Below are positions 45,743 through 58,919 of a stretch of 64,000 nucleotides of DNA, piece after piece. The stretch's first letter is position 1. Every line of letters starts with the position of its first letter. The position numbers were made by a program, and so were the translations under genes. The stretch spans positions 186,001-250,000 of the forward strand of contig JACGCM010000630.1 in the NCBI GenBank assembly GCA_014058105.1, read 5' to 3'. The notes under the pieces are model-generated. The model had not been told where the DNA came from, did not search any database, and saw nothing but the letters and a program-made list of their open reading frames with translations. The DNA comes from Kingdonia uniflora (taxonomy: Eukaryota; Streptophyta; Magnoliopsida; Ranunculales; Circaeasteraceae).

Positions 45743-46561
45743 TGTGACGTCCTACTGAATGTCAGGCAAATCCACCCGAGCGTTTTGAGTTCTGACCTTG
45801 GATATATGTTCTCTAGACATTAATATAGCTGCACGCCAAGTTTCGTTGAAATCAGAATTGGTTAAGGGGGCGAAAAGGGCCAGTACGCTTTGTCTCCAGT
45901 TTTAACGTTTCCTTTTGGAAACTAGTTATTTACTTAGTGGCTATATGAAGGAGGAACCTTGGTCCAATCCTCCCCATGACTAAATGAGCTTCAAGGCTTG
46001 GTCATCATGGACCCTGACTCATGGGCTATCTATAAGAGATAGTCATGAGTTCTCCTTGGCTTAGGGAAGGGCAGGAGATATTGTCCCTCAATGCGGGTCG
46101 CTTTTACAGACAGGGCTTGTATATGGCGCTGCTATGCCGTCGTTATTCCCCGCGAGCCAACCGAGACGTACTGCCCCTATAAATAGACTATGTAACCAGT
46201 CCAGGCTCGCCGCCCCTTGAGATATACATGTCCCATATCTGTAACCTGGCATATTGAGCTATCCTGATTCGCTATAGAACAGGTGTGCTATCCGTACCTC
46301 GTGCCCAGTCACGAGAGATTACGCTGTAGGGATTATTGAGGGAACCTTCACATTATTGCCTATTCCGAATACAGATTCATTGACCCCTCACGAGTATCTA
46401 GGATTATCCGGATGTCGCTCTAGCATTCGTGAGACTATTCCACTGGCGCGGCGTGCCTGGGAAGATGGCTGGTACATGCCAGACGTGCATGTACGCTGCA
46501 TGGCCTCGTATTCCGTTGTACTCCAGGAACTGTAGGTGCAAGCCTGGGCTGGGCCGTGATA
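45743..46561 (+). repeat. 5' LTR of the LARD-like element
   Basis: It contains CTATAAATAGACT near 46175, a good TATA box. A segment at 46198-46256 is missing from the partner LTR, which explains most of the length difference. Confidence 0.8.
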
Positions 46562-49391
46562 GATGGTCTTAGAGCAAGGCTTGCTGGGCCATTGCTTGTT
46601 AGAGCGTAGATGGGTTGTGCCTACATCTATCAGAGTCGGTCAAGAGTTGAACCGAGTTATCAGATCTTGTTAGAGTAGATCAGAGTGATGGTTCCTGAGT
46701 TGGTAATACGGGATACCTAGTTGACAGTTGTTATCTTTAGAGCCGAAGTTGCTCTGTATAGATGATTCAATCACCATTGTGAATGCTTGTAGAGTGGGTT
46801 GCCTACATGTCAGTTGATATTAGAAGTGAGAGAAATGCTTCATATTTGAGCGCGAGATTGCTCAATTTAAGTATGCTTTGGACAATGACGCTAAGAGGAT
46901 GGATTGAGATTTGAGTTGGACGCGATGATCTATATCATTGATTGTCTCTAGAAGGCTGGTCAGTATAGCAGATGCTCTATGAAGAATAGTAGTCGGGCGA
47001 TCTAGCAGGTTGTTGTTTGTATTTGATCCATATGCACTGCAAAGTTTAGTAACAATTATAATAAAGGATGATGCCCCTCAACAGGGATCGATATGGTCAG
47101 CATTTTATACCGAGTACTTTCGTGTGGAAGCCTCGAAGCTTGGTTTGGTTGGAATTCCTTAGTGCCTACAGAAGATTGTAGAATCCTGGTTGATACTTGT
47201 TTTGATTGTTCTGAGTTGGACACAGAGACGTTCCGGAGGCAAATGTCATAAGCCGAAATGGAAGTAGCAAGAAAGCAGATAAAGACATGGTTTGGGTCTC
47301 GAGTTTGCACACAGTGATTTCGTCAGGTAGACGTCGAGGGCAGAGTTTCTCTTGGTTAGGTGACATGAACTGCGACTCCCATGTTGGGTTGTCACTTGTC
47401 CATAGTTGGTTCCATAGGATGTTTGGACACTGCTTTGCTCACTCAAAGAAGACAAGTTGTTGAGTGATGCTTATTATCTGGCTCCGTAGTTGAGTTTCAT
47501 GTTTGTCGCCGTGCGAGTGCTCTAGCCGAGTTGATCCATGTTGTTCCACAAGATGATTATGGATCGTTTTAAGCTCACAGATGGGTGAAGACTCACATTT
47601 CCGAAGGGTACTAAGTTACGTCATTGTTACAGAACAGAGTTGAGCGGGTTACCTCAGACATGATCTCAGATGGATGAATGCTCTTGGATGAAAAGATCTT
47701 GAGCAGAATTGGATGTTAGTTTCCCAATTCCTTATCACTTGGTAGTTGGCGGTAGGGATCGAATTCCTGCGCCTTTGTTTTTATTGATGGAGTCTCATTT
47801 GAAGACCACATCTGAATGACCGGTTAGAGTTTGCTGCGCTTATAGAAGGTAGTACAGAGATAGAGAATGGCTACGCTTTTGTTTAAAGATGATTGCGACC
47901 GTATGAAGGTTAGTCTCTACGAGTTTGATAGCAGTTGGACATGGCAAGCCAAGGAGCTTAGGGCGACAGGTGCAGAGACAGTATTTTGTTCTTGAATTCC
48001 CCAGGTACTCAGGGTCGAGTAGGGATGAAGAGATGTAGAAACGCTTCAGCAGTCAATCAGTTATATGTCACAACTTTATTCTCGACGCAGACGTCAAGAT
48101 TATTGAGTGTGGAAAGAGCTGTAAGTTGTGACGCAGTTGTATGCAGGTTCTAACATGAGTCATTACCACCGAAGTTTGGCAAGTACAGATGCCAGTGTTA
48201 AGTCCTCGTTAGAGAAGAGGCATTGAGAAGTCCTCCTTGGAGAGTAAGGTAAATTGGAGTCCTCCGAAGTTGAGAGACCTTGGTAACGCCGGAGTAGCGA
48301 TCACCCTTCCTGCAGCCAAATTAGGTGCAAATGTCATTTATCGTTCAATTGGTTAGATGATGGGCTACTACAAAGTGGTAGAGCAGAACGTGGCTGTACA
48401 GATAGATGTCTCATGGGTTTTCCAAGTTCACACAGGACCTCCATGGTTTAGCTGACAGTAGGGATTAGAGTACCCGCGCCTTGATAGGCTGCCTCGATGG
48501 TTTTATTGGCAGTAGGGCAAGAGTGGTCCACACCTTGTTGAGAGTATGCTACCTCATAGGAGCTACCCTCCCTTGTCCAAGTGAACAATGAGCACCAGTT
48601 CAGTTCTATACTGGTATGGCTAGAGTACCGCATCTTGATGTTGTATCCCAGATGTTCTATAAGAAGGGCAGACGTTGTTTGAAGACCTTTGCAGAGTTAG
48701 TTGAAAGAGCAGTCATGCAGTTTCAGAGTGCGGCAGGTATTCCGTAGTAGATGAGGAGAGTTTACCCCTAGTTTTTAACAAACTTGCTCCTTACCACTCG
48801 CAGAAGGATAGTGAAGTTTGAAGATGAGATTCATAGAAGATTGAACTCTCCAGCAGCAAAGGCATTGCGCGGCTCGAAGGAAGAGCGCACTAGTGTGACT
48901 CGAAAAAGAGCACACTTTTTAGATGGGATTGTAGATATCCTCGTCGGGCAGTTCGGAGAAGACGCCCTAGGTTTGTCGAGTAGAGCAACATTCTAAATGT
49001 GTCAGGGGAGAAGGTACTTTACAGTAGGATACAACGTATTTCATAGGGCGCGATGCTTGAGAGTACCGCCCATTTATTTATTAAAAGGCTAAAGGCCACA
49101 GAACATTATCCAGAAGGGAATGTAGACTTTTGAGTTGAATGAAAGTCCAGTCACCGATGCACTTAAGTTGGAATGGCCGAAGGTCAAGATTCATTCATGA
49201 AGACCACAGTTGTCAGCGTCGAGACTAGCAGTTGGGCTCAGTATCCGCTAGTGCAGAAGAAGATTTAGTACTCTAAACTAAGTACGAGAAAGTTATTAGT
49301 TTCTTGAAGATGCAAAAGATTGAATCTTTGCAGAACCATGTTGAAGAAGGTTCTCGACGAGGACGTCGAGATTATTTTAAGCACGGGAGGG

Positions 49392-50149
49392 TGTGACGCC
49401 CTACAGAACGCCAGGAAAATCCACCTGAGCATTTTAAATTTTAACCTTGGATATATGTTTTCGAGACCTTAATATAGCTGCACCCCAAGTTTCGTTGAAA
49501 TTGAAATTGGTTAAGGGGGCGAAAAGGGCCAGTATGCTTCGTCTCCAGTTTTAACGTTTCCTTTTGGAAATTAGCTATTTACTTTGTGGCTATATTAAGG
49601 AGGAACCTTGGTCCAATCCTCCCCATGACTAAATGAGCTTCAAGGCTTGGTCATCATGGACCCCGACTCATGGGCTATCTATAAGGGATAGTCATGAGTT
49701 CTCCTTGGCTTAAGGAAGGTCAAGAGACATTGCCTCGCAATGCGGGTCGCTTTTACAGATAAGGCTTGTATATGGTACCGTTATGCCGTTGCTATGCCCC
49801 GTGAGCCAACCGAGACGCACCGCCCCTATAAATTGGCTATGTAACCAGTCCAGATCCGCTACAGGACAGGTGTACTATCCGTACCTCGTGCCCAGTCACG
49901 AGAGATTATGCTGTAGGGATTATTGAGGGAACCTTCAGCGTTGTTGTCTATTCCAAATACAAATTCGATGACCCCTCACAAGTATCCAGGATTATCTGGA
50001 TATTGCTCTAGCATCCGTGAGATTATTCCACTGGCGCGCCGCGCCAGTGAAGATGGCTGGTACATGCCGGCCGTGCATGTACGCGGCATGGCCTTGTATT
50101 TCGCTGTGCTCCAGGAACTGTAGAGGCAATCCTGGGCTGAGTCGTGACA
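49392..50149 (+). repeat. 3' LTR of the LARD-like element
   Basis: It aligns with 45743-46561 throughout, including TTAAGGGGGCGAAAAGGGCC and the CTATAAATTGG TATA region near 49827. The copies differ by many transitions. Confidence 0.8.
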
Positions 50150-50896
50150 GATAGAACCAAAACCGAACTGGACAGGTTCGGAACCGCTCCAAAACCGAAC
50201 TATAAATTTATGTTTTGTACAGTTCTTTTCATCGGTTTTTAATTTTATTTTTAGATCCAACTTAAGCCAAAGAATTTGCAGCACCATCAAATACAATTGG
50301 TTGGGTGTTTTTATGAAAATTAATTGGAAACTAAGAGTTTCAAATTTGCGATTATTCTTCAAATTGTTGCTACCATTTGATAAATTAGCCATGATGTAAG
50401 AAATTAGACGAGAAGATAAGTACATAAAATTGGCTTTAAATTAAAGTTGGGAAATTAGTGAAGAGAAGATTGGGACTGATTTGCCACCCCTTAGCCCACA
50501 TTCATACTAGAACCGGAGCCACCTTCGATGATGCTCGATTAAAAAGCTTGGATCTGCCAAACCAAAGCTCGTATTCACTCCTTCAATAAATGCTTGAAAC
50601 CATAAGAAGATGAAGCTTTCAATGCACCATTAGATCTCGCGGGTTTAAGAAGCGATTCATGTAGTCGTGGGGGTACCAAAGAGAGAGGGGGAGTGGTTAA
50701 GATGATTTATATAGCCTCTTCGGTTCAGGTCGGTTTTTAACCGGTCAACAAAAATTAAAACTGAAGCCGAACCAAAAACTTCAGTTTCTGTAAACTCAAA
50801 ATCGAGAACCGAATCGGTTCAACTAGAAACCTGGTAAAAACTGTCGGATCAGTTTGGTTTGGTTCTCGGTTTTTCATGTACAACCCTAGTTTAACT

Positions 50897-51311
50897 CTTA
50901 AAATAAAACTTAATAAAAGATGGCTTGCTAAAGCCCCATTTATTTTGCCCCATTAACTCCTCCAACTTCTCTAAGAAGAATCATTCTCCATCTAAAATAC
51001 CTAAAAAGAGGCCTACCTTTCTTTATCGCAAAAGCCTTCTCCACCAACAAGCCTTTTTCTTCATCTTCAACTACGGAGGCAAGCCCATATACAAGCTTTC
51101 TCTTCATTAGGTTAGTATCCTTTCTTTATACTTTCTCCTCTCTTAGTAGTGTGTTTATTTTTTTTATAGATCTTGCATTATATACTCTATCTATATGTCG
51201 CTCATATCAACAAGATTTTGTATAATTTATGACACGAATTATGGAGGAAAATTAAGTTATGAAACTCTTGTTGGAAATATATACAATTGCTATGATCAAT
51301 AATAGGATATG
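50897..51311. other. Intergenic, no gene recognised
   Basis: AT-rich flank between the AGGGTT element and element B. A 61-codon frame (50925-51110) rich in Lys, Pro and Phe is probably spurious. Confidence 0.4.
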
Positions 51312-52012
51312 TGTAATAGCCTATTTTTGTATTGGATGAAGATAGTGCCTTACACCCTTAAAATCTAGAATGTTAGCTAAGAACTGAAAATAACTAATAC
51401 TAGATTTTAGAAAGAGAGAGATCTTTGTTGATGACTGCTAGCTATTACATAGAGAGAGATGTAGATAAAGGTCTCTTAGAAGGTCTCTTAGAAGGTCTCA
51501 GAGCAGCCTCCTTAATATGTAGTTCTCTGGTTCTATTTATAGCCCTTATAATATGACCGTTATTGCTTTAATGAGGAACGTTACAATATATGAGTTTGAT
51601 GAGTATTTTATGAGGTCTTTTGTAACGTCCTACTATCTGATAATTGTTGACCTTGTAACAGATCTCTTGACGACCTTAGCTGTAACTTTAGACTGTTGGT
51701 GAATATACGATCTCTAACGAGGTTTGTATGTATACGAACTGTTGATGGATATCCGAGTTAGCTATAACTTCGGACTGTTGGTGAAGATACGATCTCTAAC
51801 GATGTTCGTATGTATACGAACTGTTGATGGATATCTGAGTATCTTCTACAGTGCGATGTTACTAGATGCTTCGATATCCCCAAACTGTAGATGAGGAAGT
51901 CTGTATTGTAATCTGTTTATCCTCAATCCTTGGTTGGGTAACAATATATTTATTCGAACTATGTGAGCTTGAATATCGAACTTAGTATGAGGATTAAAAA
52001 TAAGCCCTTACA
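51312..52012 (-). repeat. Element B 3' LTR
   Basis: 701 bp from TGTAATAGCC to AGCCCTTACA as printed. It differs from element A's LTRs by an 82-base tandem duplication (51679-51842) and shorter indels. The polypurine tract GAGAGGGGGCAGT adjoins it at 52013-52025. Confidence 0.92.
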
Positions 52013-52311
52013 ACTGCCCCCTCTCAGCCAATAGCAGGAAAAACGTGTGTAGCGAGTGGTGTTGGTTAAGAAGTCTAGTCGTTTTGTGTTTAATACTGTA
52101 TTGATGACTTCCTATTTATCTGGAAGAATAATTGTTTTGACTGTTGGGTTCTCTCAAAAGTTCTGCTTGAGATGTATGATTGTGATAAAGACTTTATTGG
52201 AAGTTGTGGTATGCACTTAAATGCTGCTACTATAAAAAATGGTGACCAGTTGCTATCACTGCTCACCCTGGTTTAACCTGTTAGTCGTTCAGATTTGTAT
52301 AAGTAGAAGTG

Positions 52312-52637
52312 ATGATGACTAGCCGTCAGGCTTATGAGGATAGAGTTCAGAACAAGATGACGATTCTTCAATCTTATTATTTTGGGGACCAATGTTTGTC
52401 TTTGCCAACTCCCATTCCTGTTCCTCCAACTTTTCATGGGATGTCGTGGGAAAAAGTAGAGGAGGCAGAGGATGATTATTAGCAAATGTAGTAATTCCAC
52501 TATGTGGTCTTGTTTGCTACTTACCGTCGGGTCTGTCTGAGGATACTTGCAGAGGATGCGGTGGCGGCAGAAGATGAGAAGGCTGAGGTGTCATATGTGA
52601 AGTATTGCCGATATTCTGTAAAGGATTGGGTGTTATA
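52312..52637 (+). pseudogene. Element B antisense ORF0, decayed
   Basis: Begins MMTSRQAYEDRV and keeps the FGDQCLSLPTPIPVPPTFHGM block and YCRYSVKDWVL end of element A's ORF0, but has three stops near 52482-52497, one of them TGG to TAG. Confidence 0.55.
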
Positions 52638-53764
52638 ATGGTGGAGGTGGTCCTTCGTCTTCAGTGGCTGCGGAGGTGGTGGGGGTTACGGAGGAGCGGT
52701 GGGGTTAAATTTGTCTTCTGTTGTACTCTAGTTCTTATGTTGGGCCTTCCATTGCTTCTGTTTAAGTGTTGTACTATCATTTATAAAATACGATGTCTTT
52801 CGTTCTGTAGAAGAAATAGTTGTCTTTCGATCTTGTAATCTTGATTTTTGAACTGAATGAAATATTTGTCCTTGTAAATAGCTTGTCTTGAATAATAAAT
52901 TTGAACTTGTTTTATCTTGTCTTGTAAGTGTTTGAAACCTTTGGAATGAACTGCTGTAGGACACCGTGTAAAAATTCTCGAACTAGTTAAAGATTTAATA
53001 GGTCGAAGATATGTAGATTGAATTTCTGCTGAGTTGGATGAAGTATATTTGAAAGTATATATTTCTGAACTGTGTAGATCGCGCTATATATTTGTTGTCT
53101 TGTTGAGATATATTATTGTCATGTCTGTTAAGAGGATGAATGCATAATATCTTTTGTGCTCTATATAAGTTCTTGTTGTGAGAGTATCATCATAGTCAAC
53201 TTAAATAATTGTGATCATGGTGAGGACTCGGTCGTAGTTTCTTGAATATGCCAGAGAAGGTAGGATTGTGATCATTGTGTGGAACTTGGTCGCAGCTTCT
53301 GATGTGGAGTGTTTTGCAATCTTCTGATAGATGTAAAGCTACGTGAGGCAGAAGTTTAAGAAATCGCGCTGGATAAGCTTGCTAAAGAGACTAAGAGAGC
53401 TGTTTGTGGGGAAATCATTCCATGTGGTAAAAAGAACCATCCGTTTATATGTAAGGTTGGATGATTGACCATAATAAAATGATTTATGTTTGTTGAGATT
53501 GTTTTGTCATCACTTTTCTGTATCTGTGATAATGGTCGAATAAAATTTAATTGAAGCAGAATTTGTTGCTGATTTTCTACTTCTATCAGATCAAAAATAA
53601 GGTAAGTGACAGCTGTAATAGATGTACTAGGGTTTTAAATTAAAAATCATGCCATAAATAGCGTAGCAGGATCGTGTAGCCGCAGAAGGTTGTTGTTGTA
53701 TGAAAATTATCGTGCTACATGATCTCTACAAATCTTCTTAGGCAATGAGTCCTTGAATTTAATA

Positions 53765-56700
53765 ATGGCAAAGGAGAGAGATAAACGTGATAACCGAGTA
53801 CGTTACTCTAAAAATCATTATAAGGGCAAACATAAAGACGTGCCTGCAAGGAAAGATGATGCTGACACGTGTCCCAAAGAGCCGCCATTTCAGAAATTGA
53901 AGGATAATATAAAATCTTGTCTTTCTCCTTCTCACAAACCACATTCAGTTGCAGAGAGAGAAAGAAGCATTTCTAGAGAGAGAAAGTCTTCAAATTTCAA
54001 TCGTAGTCTACCATTATATTGTGATCTTGCTAGGAAAACCAACGTTTTTGCCGTCTAAAGTAAGAGTGGTGACCGGAAACGACGACTGCTGCTCTTCTAG
54101 TACAAGTTAGTAATTATGTTTCTACTATTTTTGTTATTGTAAATAGTATGTTTGTTGTTTATCATGGTAGATGGTAGTTGCATGTTTGAACTTCTTGATA
54201 AATTAATAAAGTGTTCGGTATGGCTGAGGTAGGAGGCATGTTTGATTATAAAACGTTGAATAGATTTTCCTGTATGTGGTAGATGCGTTATAAAAATTTG
54301 AAACCCAGTAGTAAAGTTGTGGTATCCTCCAGTAGTGAGGAATCATCGTCGTCTGGCAGGACTATGGATGATTCGGAGGTGAGGGGTACTATAGTTGTTG
54401 ATATACCGGCTACTGTTCATTCTGGGGTGAATGAGGGATTGAATGTGGGGGTTGAAACTGGGGAATTTGTTAAGTAACCCACTGATGTAGACGTAGGGTA
54501 GATATTTTCCAAGTATAAGAAAGACTTAGATGGAAAATGGGGGCATTATCTGATGAATGAAGGGTTATGGTTTCGGACTTTGGTGAGACCAGGTGGTAAG
54601 ATATAGCATTATCAAGTGCCTTCCCTGGATCAATGGCAGATAAACATGGGTATATGAGATAATGTAGAAATAACTTATTACATCGGCACTGGTGCTGAGG
54701 TCGTAGAGGAAGGGTTCCTTTGTTATCTGAACCAGGTCGTTTATGGGTTGAGAATTCCCTTGACCTTTTTCCAAAAGGGGGTAATGAATGCTCTAATGAG
54801 CTGCCCTGCCTAATTAAGTGGCAATGTTTTTGAGACGATGAGTGTTTGTGATGCCCTTAACAAGAAATTGAGAGATGGTAATATTGCAAGACATTTCGTT
54901 GTGGACGATGTCTTGAAGTATTATAAGTTGAAATATGTGGAAAGTCGGAATAGTGGATACTTGTATAGTAATTTGGCGAGGCCGAAATTCTTTGGTTTTA
55001 AATCTGCTGGGAGGCTCTGGTGCGACCATCTTGTGATGGTGAGGGGTAATTGTATGCAAATGCCTGGGGAACCGGTGCTCAAGCTGAAATATAAGAATTT
55101 TTACGAGAGTAAGTGTCTTCATTATACCTGTACTTCGTCTATTAACTTGTTGCGAGCTGCTAACATTGTTTGTTGTTGATTTGGCAGAACCTAAACCAAA
55201 AGGTATTGCCGATACGTCTAGTCTGTTCGACGTCATATCTCGGGAAGGAACTGATCTGAGCCAAGTACTTGGAGAGTTAGGTATCCATAGAGATAAAAGG
55301 CTGAACTCTGTAGTTGCAATAGTTGAACGAGCTCATTAAAATCGAGCTATGGCTACTTCTGGTTTTGCTTTTGATGGGACTGTAAAGATTCTTGCCTGTG
55401 CTGCTGGTACTTCGAGTACACAAAATTTGCAATTTAGAGGAAAAAGGCCGTTGCCACTTTTTGGGCAAACAACTCTTGTGTAGACGACGCAGGTGGGGAT
55501 TGAGGTGGTAGATGCTATTGTAAATGTGGGGCCTCCTATGAAGAAGCAGAGACAAGAGGTAAAACCTAAACGAGCTTCTTTGAAAGAGATCGATCTCGAT
55601 GTAGTAGGGCAGATGTCGCGAGAGCTGGCGAAGCATGATCCACAACGTTTGAATGTTGAGATTAAATCTAGCATGTGACAGGTATGTATGATGTTGTTGT
55701 CTGATTATCTGTGTTTAAGAAATGATCTGTTTGATAATTCTGTTATGTTGTACTTGTGGTGTAGTTGTCTGTTGCGTGGGAATCGGCCTTGGAGGTGTTG
55801 ATGGCCGGTGCTGAGGACTGTGCTGAACTTGTTCGGCGGCATGATACAGAGAAAGATGCTATGAGGGAACATTTCGAGAAAGAGCAAACTGCATTGTCTG
55901 AGCAGTTAAAGAAGCAGATGGAGAAGGAGAAAGTTGTGCAGAAGGAGCAGTTCCATGCAGAAACTGTTGTGTTGAAGATAGAGGCCGAAGATGCGGCAAA
56001 GAAGACTTTCGACACTGTGTTGGCTGTTCGAAATAATCTGATTCAAATATTTTTCTCCTGGGGGTTGACTATAGATGATGTCAATCTTGCTATTACTGGG
56101 AAGTATGGTGAGAAATCTTCCTAGAGGAAGATGCCTCTCGAGTGGCAGATCGACCTTCGAAGCAGATCCCGGCTTCTACATCGGCTGATGTTACGACCAA
56201 GGAGGTAGTATGAACTAATTCTTGATTATGTAACTGTAACATTACTTTTAGACTGTCTGGTCGAATTTGTCATAGATGATAGATTTATTTTTGCTGAGAA
56301 TTAAATTTTGCGGTTGATGTTGATATAGGTTATTTGATGGTGAATGTATAATTTGCATGTAGGAGGTAGTTCGTTTGAGGGGGAAAGTGAGCGAGATGGA
56401 GAAGGCCTTGAGTTGAGCAAGGGATTCTATCAATCGTATTCAGCATGTACGCAATAAACTTGAATATGAGAGACATCTTCATAAGTTCAACTTTGATAAT
56501 ACCTTTAAGGAGTTATTCGAGCTTCAATGTAGATGTGGGAAGATAAAAATTGAGAGGGATAAGGTTTTGCGGAAAGAGAGCGATAAGTTTATCTTACTCC
56601 AAAAATCCCTTAAGGATAAGCAATTCGTAGATGAGAGTGATAAGTTAGAGTGTCAAAGGTCATTATTATCTTTGATGCTTTACTTTGAGGCCGAAGTCGA

Positions 56701-57521
56701 TAGTGAGCGGGGCTTGAAGGAGGCCTATTTAGAACTATTAATTGAGAGAGGTGTAGTGCAAGATTCAGCTAGGGTGAAATTCTTTGCGCAAGAAGCGCGT
56801 AATTGCCATGGTATAGAGGCGAAGAGATGTTCAGCTCGGGCTGGTGTATCCATCATATGGGGTGGTATAGGTCCATTGCCTGATGAGCCTGACTTTTGTA
56901 GGGACGAAGAATGATGAGGATCATTTTCTTCAATATAAAGGAGGATAGAAGGGTCCAGATACGTTTAGAAAATGATCTGAAGCATGCTCGTGATAAACTG
57001 GAGCGATGTAAAGAACAGAATGCGTGTTTGGAGAGGGAAAATATGGAGTGTAATAAGTCGTTGCGGAGTTTGGAAAAGAGAGTGAAGTTGTTAGAAGTGC
57101 GTTTACTAGATATGCAGAAACGTCTGCAGGTGTCCCAATCGTGTTTGAAGAAGTATCTTACTCCAAAGCGGGAGAAACGTGCTGGTAAAATAGATCATGA
57201 ACGTCAGATGGTCGATGTGATCAAGTTTTATGGGGCGAGCTCGAGAGAGTAGAGAATGAATTTTGACGTTATATTTCGTGTTGTGGTAAAGATGTTGAAG
57301 TAGAGAATGATAAGGTTGAAAATATGTAGTTTGCAAAAGGTAATGAGGGTGGAGGAGATTCAACCTCGAGACCGCGAGCTGAAGAGTCTGAGGAGGAGGA
57401 GGAGGTCGAAGATCTGTTACCTCACACACGGCGTAAGACTCCTTATCAAGAGGTCGTAATCTTCAATGATCCTTTGCAAGTAGATGTGAGTAGTAGTAGG
57501 GTTCAACCATAAGCCAACTAA
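53765..57521 (+). pseudogene. Element B antisense ORF1, decayed
   Basis: Pieces parallel those of element A: MAKERDKRDNRVRYSKN at 53765; SSSSEESSSSGRT at 54283; GKWGHYLMNEGLWF, then GFLCYLNQVVYGL (intact here, broken in A); VCDALNKKLRDG to MVRGNCMQMPGEP. A clean GTAAGTG...TTGGCAG intron (55108-55186) precedes EPKPKGIADTSSLFDV; element A has lost this acceptor. A coiled coil (55765-56124) and the RSLLSLMLYFEAEVDSERGL domain follow. The frame ends at TAA 57521, aligned with element A's stop, after a premature TAA. Confidence 0.6.
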
Positions 57522-57679
57522 ACTGTGGCATATAATTGTGCTTTGCATAATGTAGTTGATATGTGTATGTAGTTATAGAAATAATATCTTGATGTTGTAA
57601 TAAATGTTGTTGAATGAAATGTCTTGCTTGCATGAATATCTGTTGATAGATATATGCCATTTGTAATATGTTCTTCTCG

Positions 57680-58816
57680 GCTGAAGTCAGTAAACAGAAC
57701 GAGTTGTCTGCTTTATCCGCATCAAATAATGAATTGACTGCAGAATTACAGTAGTGTTCATTGGCGGTTGATAATACGACCTTTTTGAACTCGAAGATGG
57801 AGGCGGATATGTTGGAACTGCAGAGTTGGCTAAATGCTATGACTGTAGAGTTGTCATGTAAGGATATAGAGATACAGGCTGCTAATAACAAAGCCGAACT
57901 ATGGAAAGATTCTTTAAGGAAGAAAAAATTAGAAACCATGACTGTGAACCAACAAGTGCTGGATCTGTCAAGTACGATTGAAAAACAGAAGACTGATCTG
58001 TTATGTCATAAATCAGCAGTAACAAATAATGCTAATATGTTAAAGAAGCAAGATGCTAAACTCCGTAATATGCGAGATCATCTGAAAATGTTGAGCTGGG
58101 ATTTTCGTGAGGCTCGAGATTCTTGTCAGAGAAAAAGTGACCGTGCCAGAACTCACGAAGAAGCATGTGTAAAGAGAGGTGAAGAGCTGAACGTAACTAT
58201 TAATAAGTGTAACACATGGATCGCCGATCTAGAGCATGAAAACCAGGCCTTGGAAATAGAGTGTATGCAAGGTAATATGGTTTATGAGGAGCTCGATTTG
58301 AAGTATAAGGAGTTGCAAAAGTTGGTGGATGCAGCAAATAACGATAGCGAGTATTGTTAGGAGTTGTGTGAGAAGTTGCGACGTATGAAGCAGGAGGTGG
58401 ATCGTAGTGTGCAGATAACAAAGCAGCATGGGGATTCGTTGCTGAAGGGGAAAGAGTATCTGGTAGATTGATGCAAGGATCTTGACTACGAGTTAACCAA
58501 AGTGAAGACTGAACTTGGTGAAGCTATGTTGTTGACTGCAGATAATGCTACATTGCGCACTATGGCTATGTTACATGCTGACATAAAGAAATTGCGGCAA
58601 GAACATGATTCGATCTTGGCTGCCTCAACTGAGCATGGTATGGAGTATGATATGCAGCTAGTGCGGTTATATTATATAGATAATCTGATGCCGAGAGTTA
58701 TGGAACTCCTGAATGCGTCTCCTACTGTAGTTGATGTTGCTATATCTTTCCCTGCCTTACTTTCGTCTGAGCCAGGGGAAAGTTCGAATGCTGTACGCCC
58801 GCAGCGTGAAAGATAG
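57680..58816 (+). pseudogene. Element B antisense ORF2: coiled-coil protein, decayed
   Basis: Colinear with element A's ORF2, from SALSASNNELTAELQ to NLMPRVMELL and SSNAVRPQRER, with TAG 58816 as natural stop. Premature stops at 57751 (TAG for CAG), 58358 (TAG for CAG) and 58469 (TGA for CGC) are absent from element A. The C-terminus is intact here (YDMQL) but broken in A. It shows the ancestral protein was about 375 residues of almost continuous coiled coil. Confidence 0.6.
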
Positions 58817-58919
58817 TTAAATTGCTTATATTATAATCAGACAGAGTGTAAATATGTCTTTACTGTAGATCTTTTTTTCAAATGTTGATTAGAAAAAAGT
58901 TTTTGTCTTGTTATCTCTA

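Larger units (their letters stand above)
45743..50149 (+). mobile_element. LARD-like LTR element without recognisable genes
   Basis: LTRs 45743-46561 and 49392-50149 share most of their sequence (both start TGTGACGYCCTAC and end near CGTGAYA). A primer-site relic TGGTCTTAGAGCAAGG at 46564-46579 resembles TGGTATCAGAGC, complementary to initiator methionine tRNA. The purine-rich AAGCACGGGAGGG precedes the 3' LTR. The 2.8-kb interior shows no gag or pol motif in any frame. The flanks GACGG and GATAG match at only 3 of 5 bases, so the duplication has decayed or the ends are slightly off. Confidence 0.75.
45676..50887. mobile_element. AGGGTT-TIR element split by an LTR element
   Basis: The left end is AGGGTTCAGCATGG and the right end on the other strand is AGGGTTGTACATG. 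The flanks AGTTTGACT (45667-45675) and AGTTTAACT (50888-50896) are near-identical 9-base duplications, which would suit a Mutator-like element. Without the LTR element (45743-50149), the remaining body is about 800 bases rich in GGTTCGGTT/AACCGAACC motifs. No transposase is seen, so it was non-autonomous. Confidence 0.6.

Noticed and set aside
47056..47455. Overlapping minus-strand frames as a possible gene
   Set aside because: They lie in the interior of the LARD-like element, overlap one another in different frames and show no domain.
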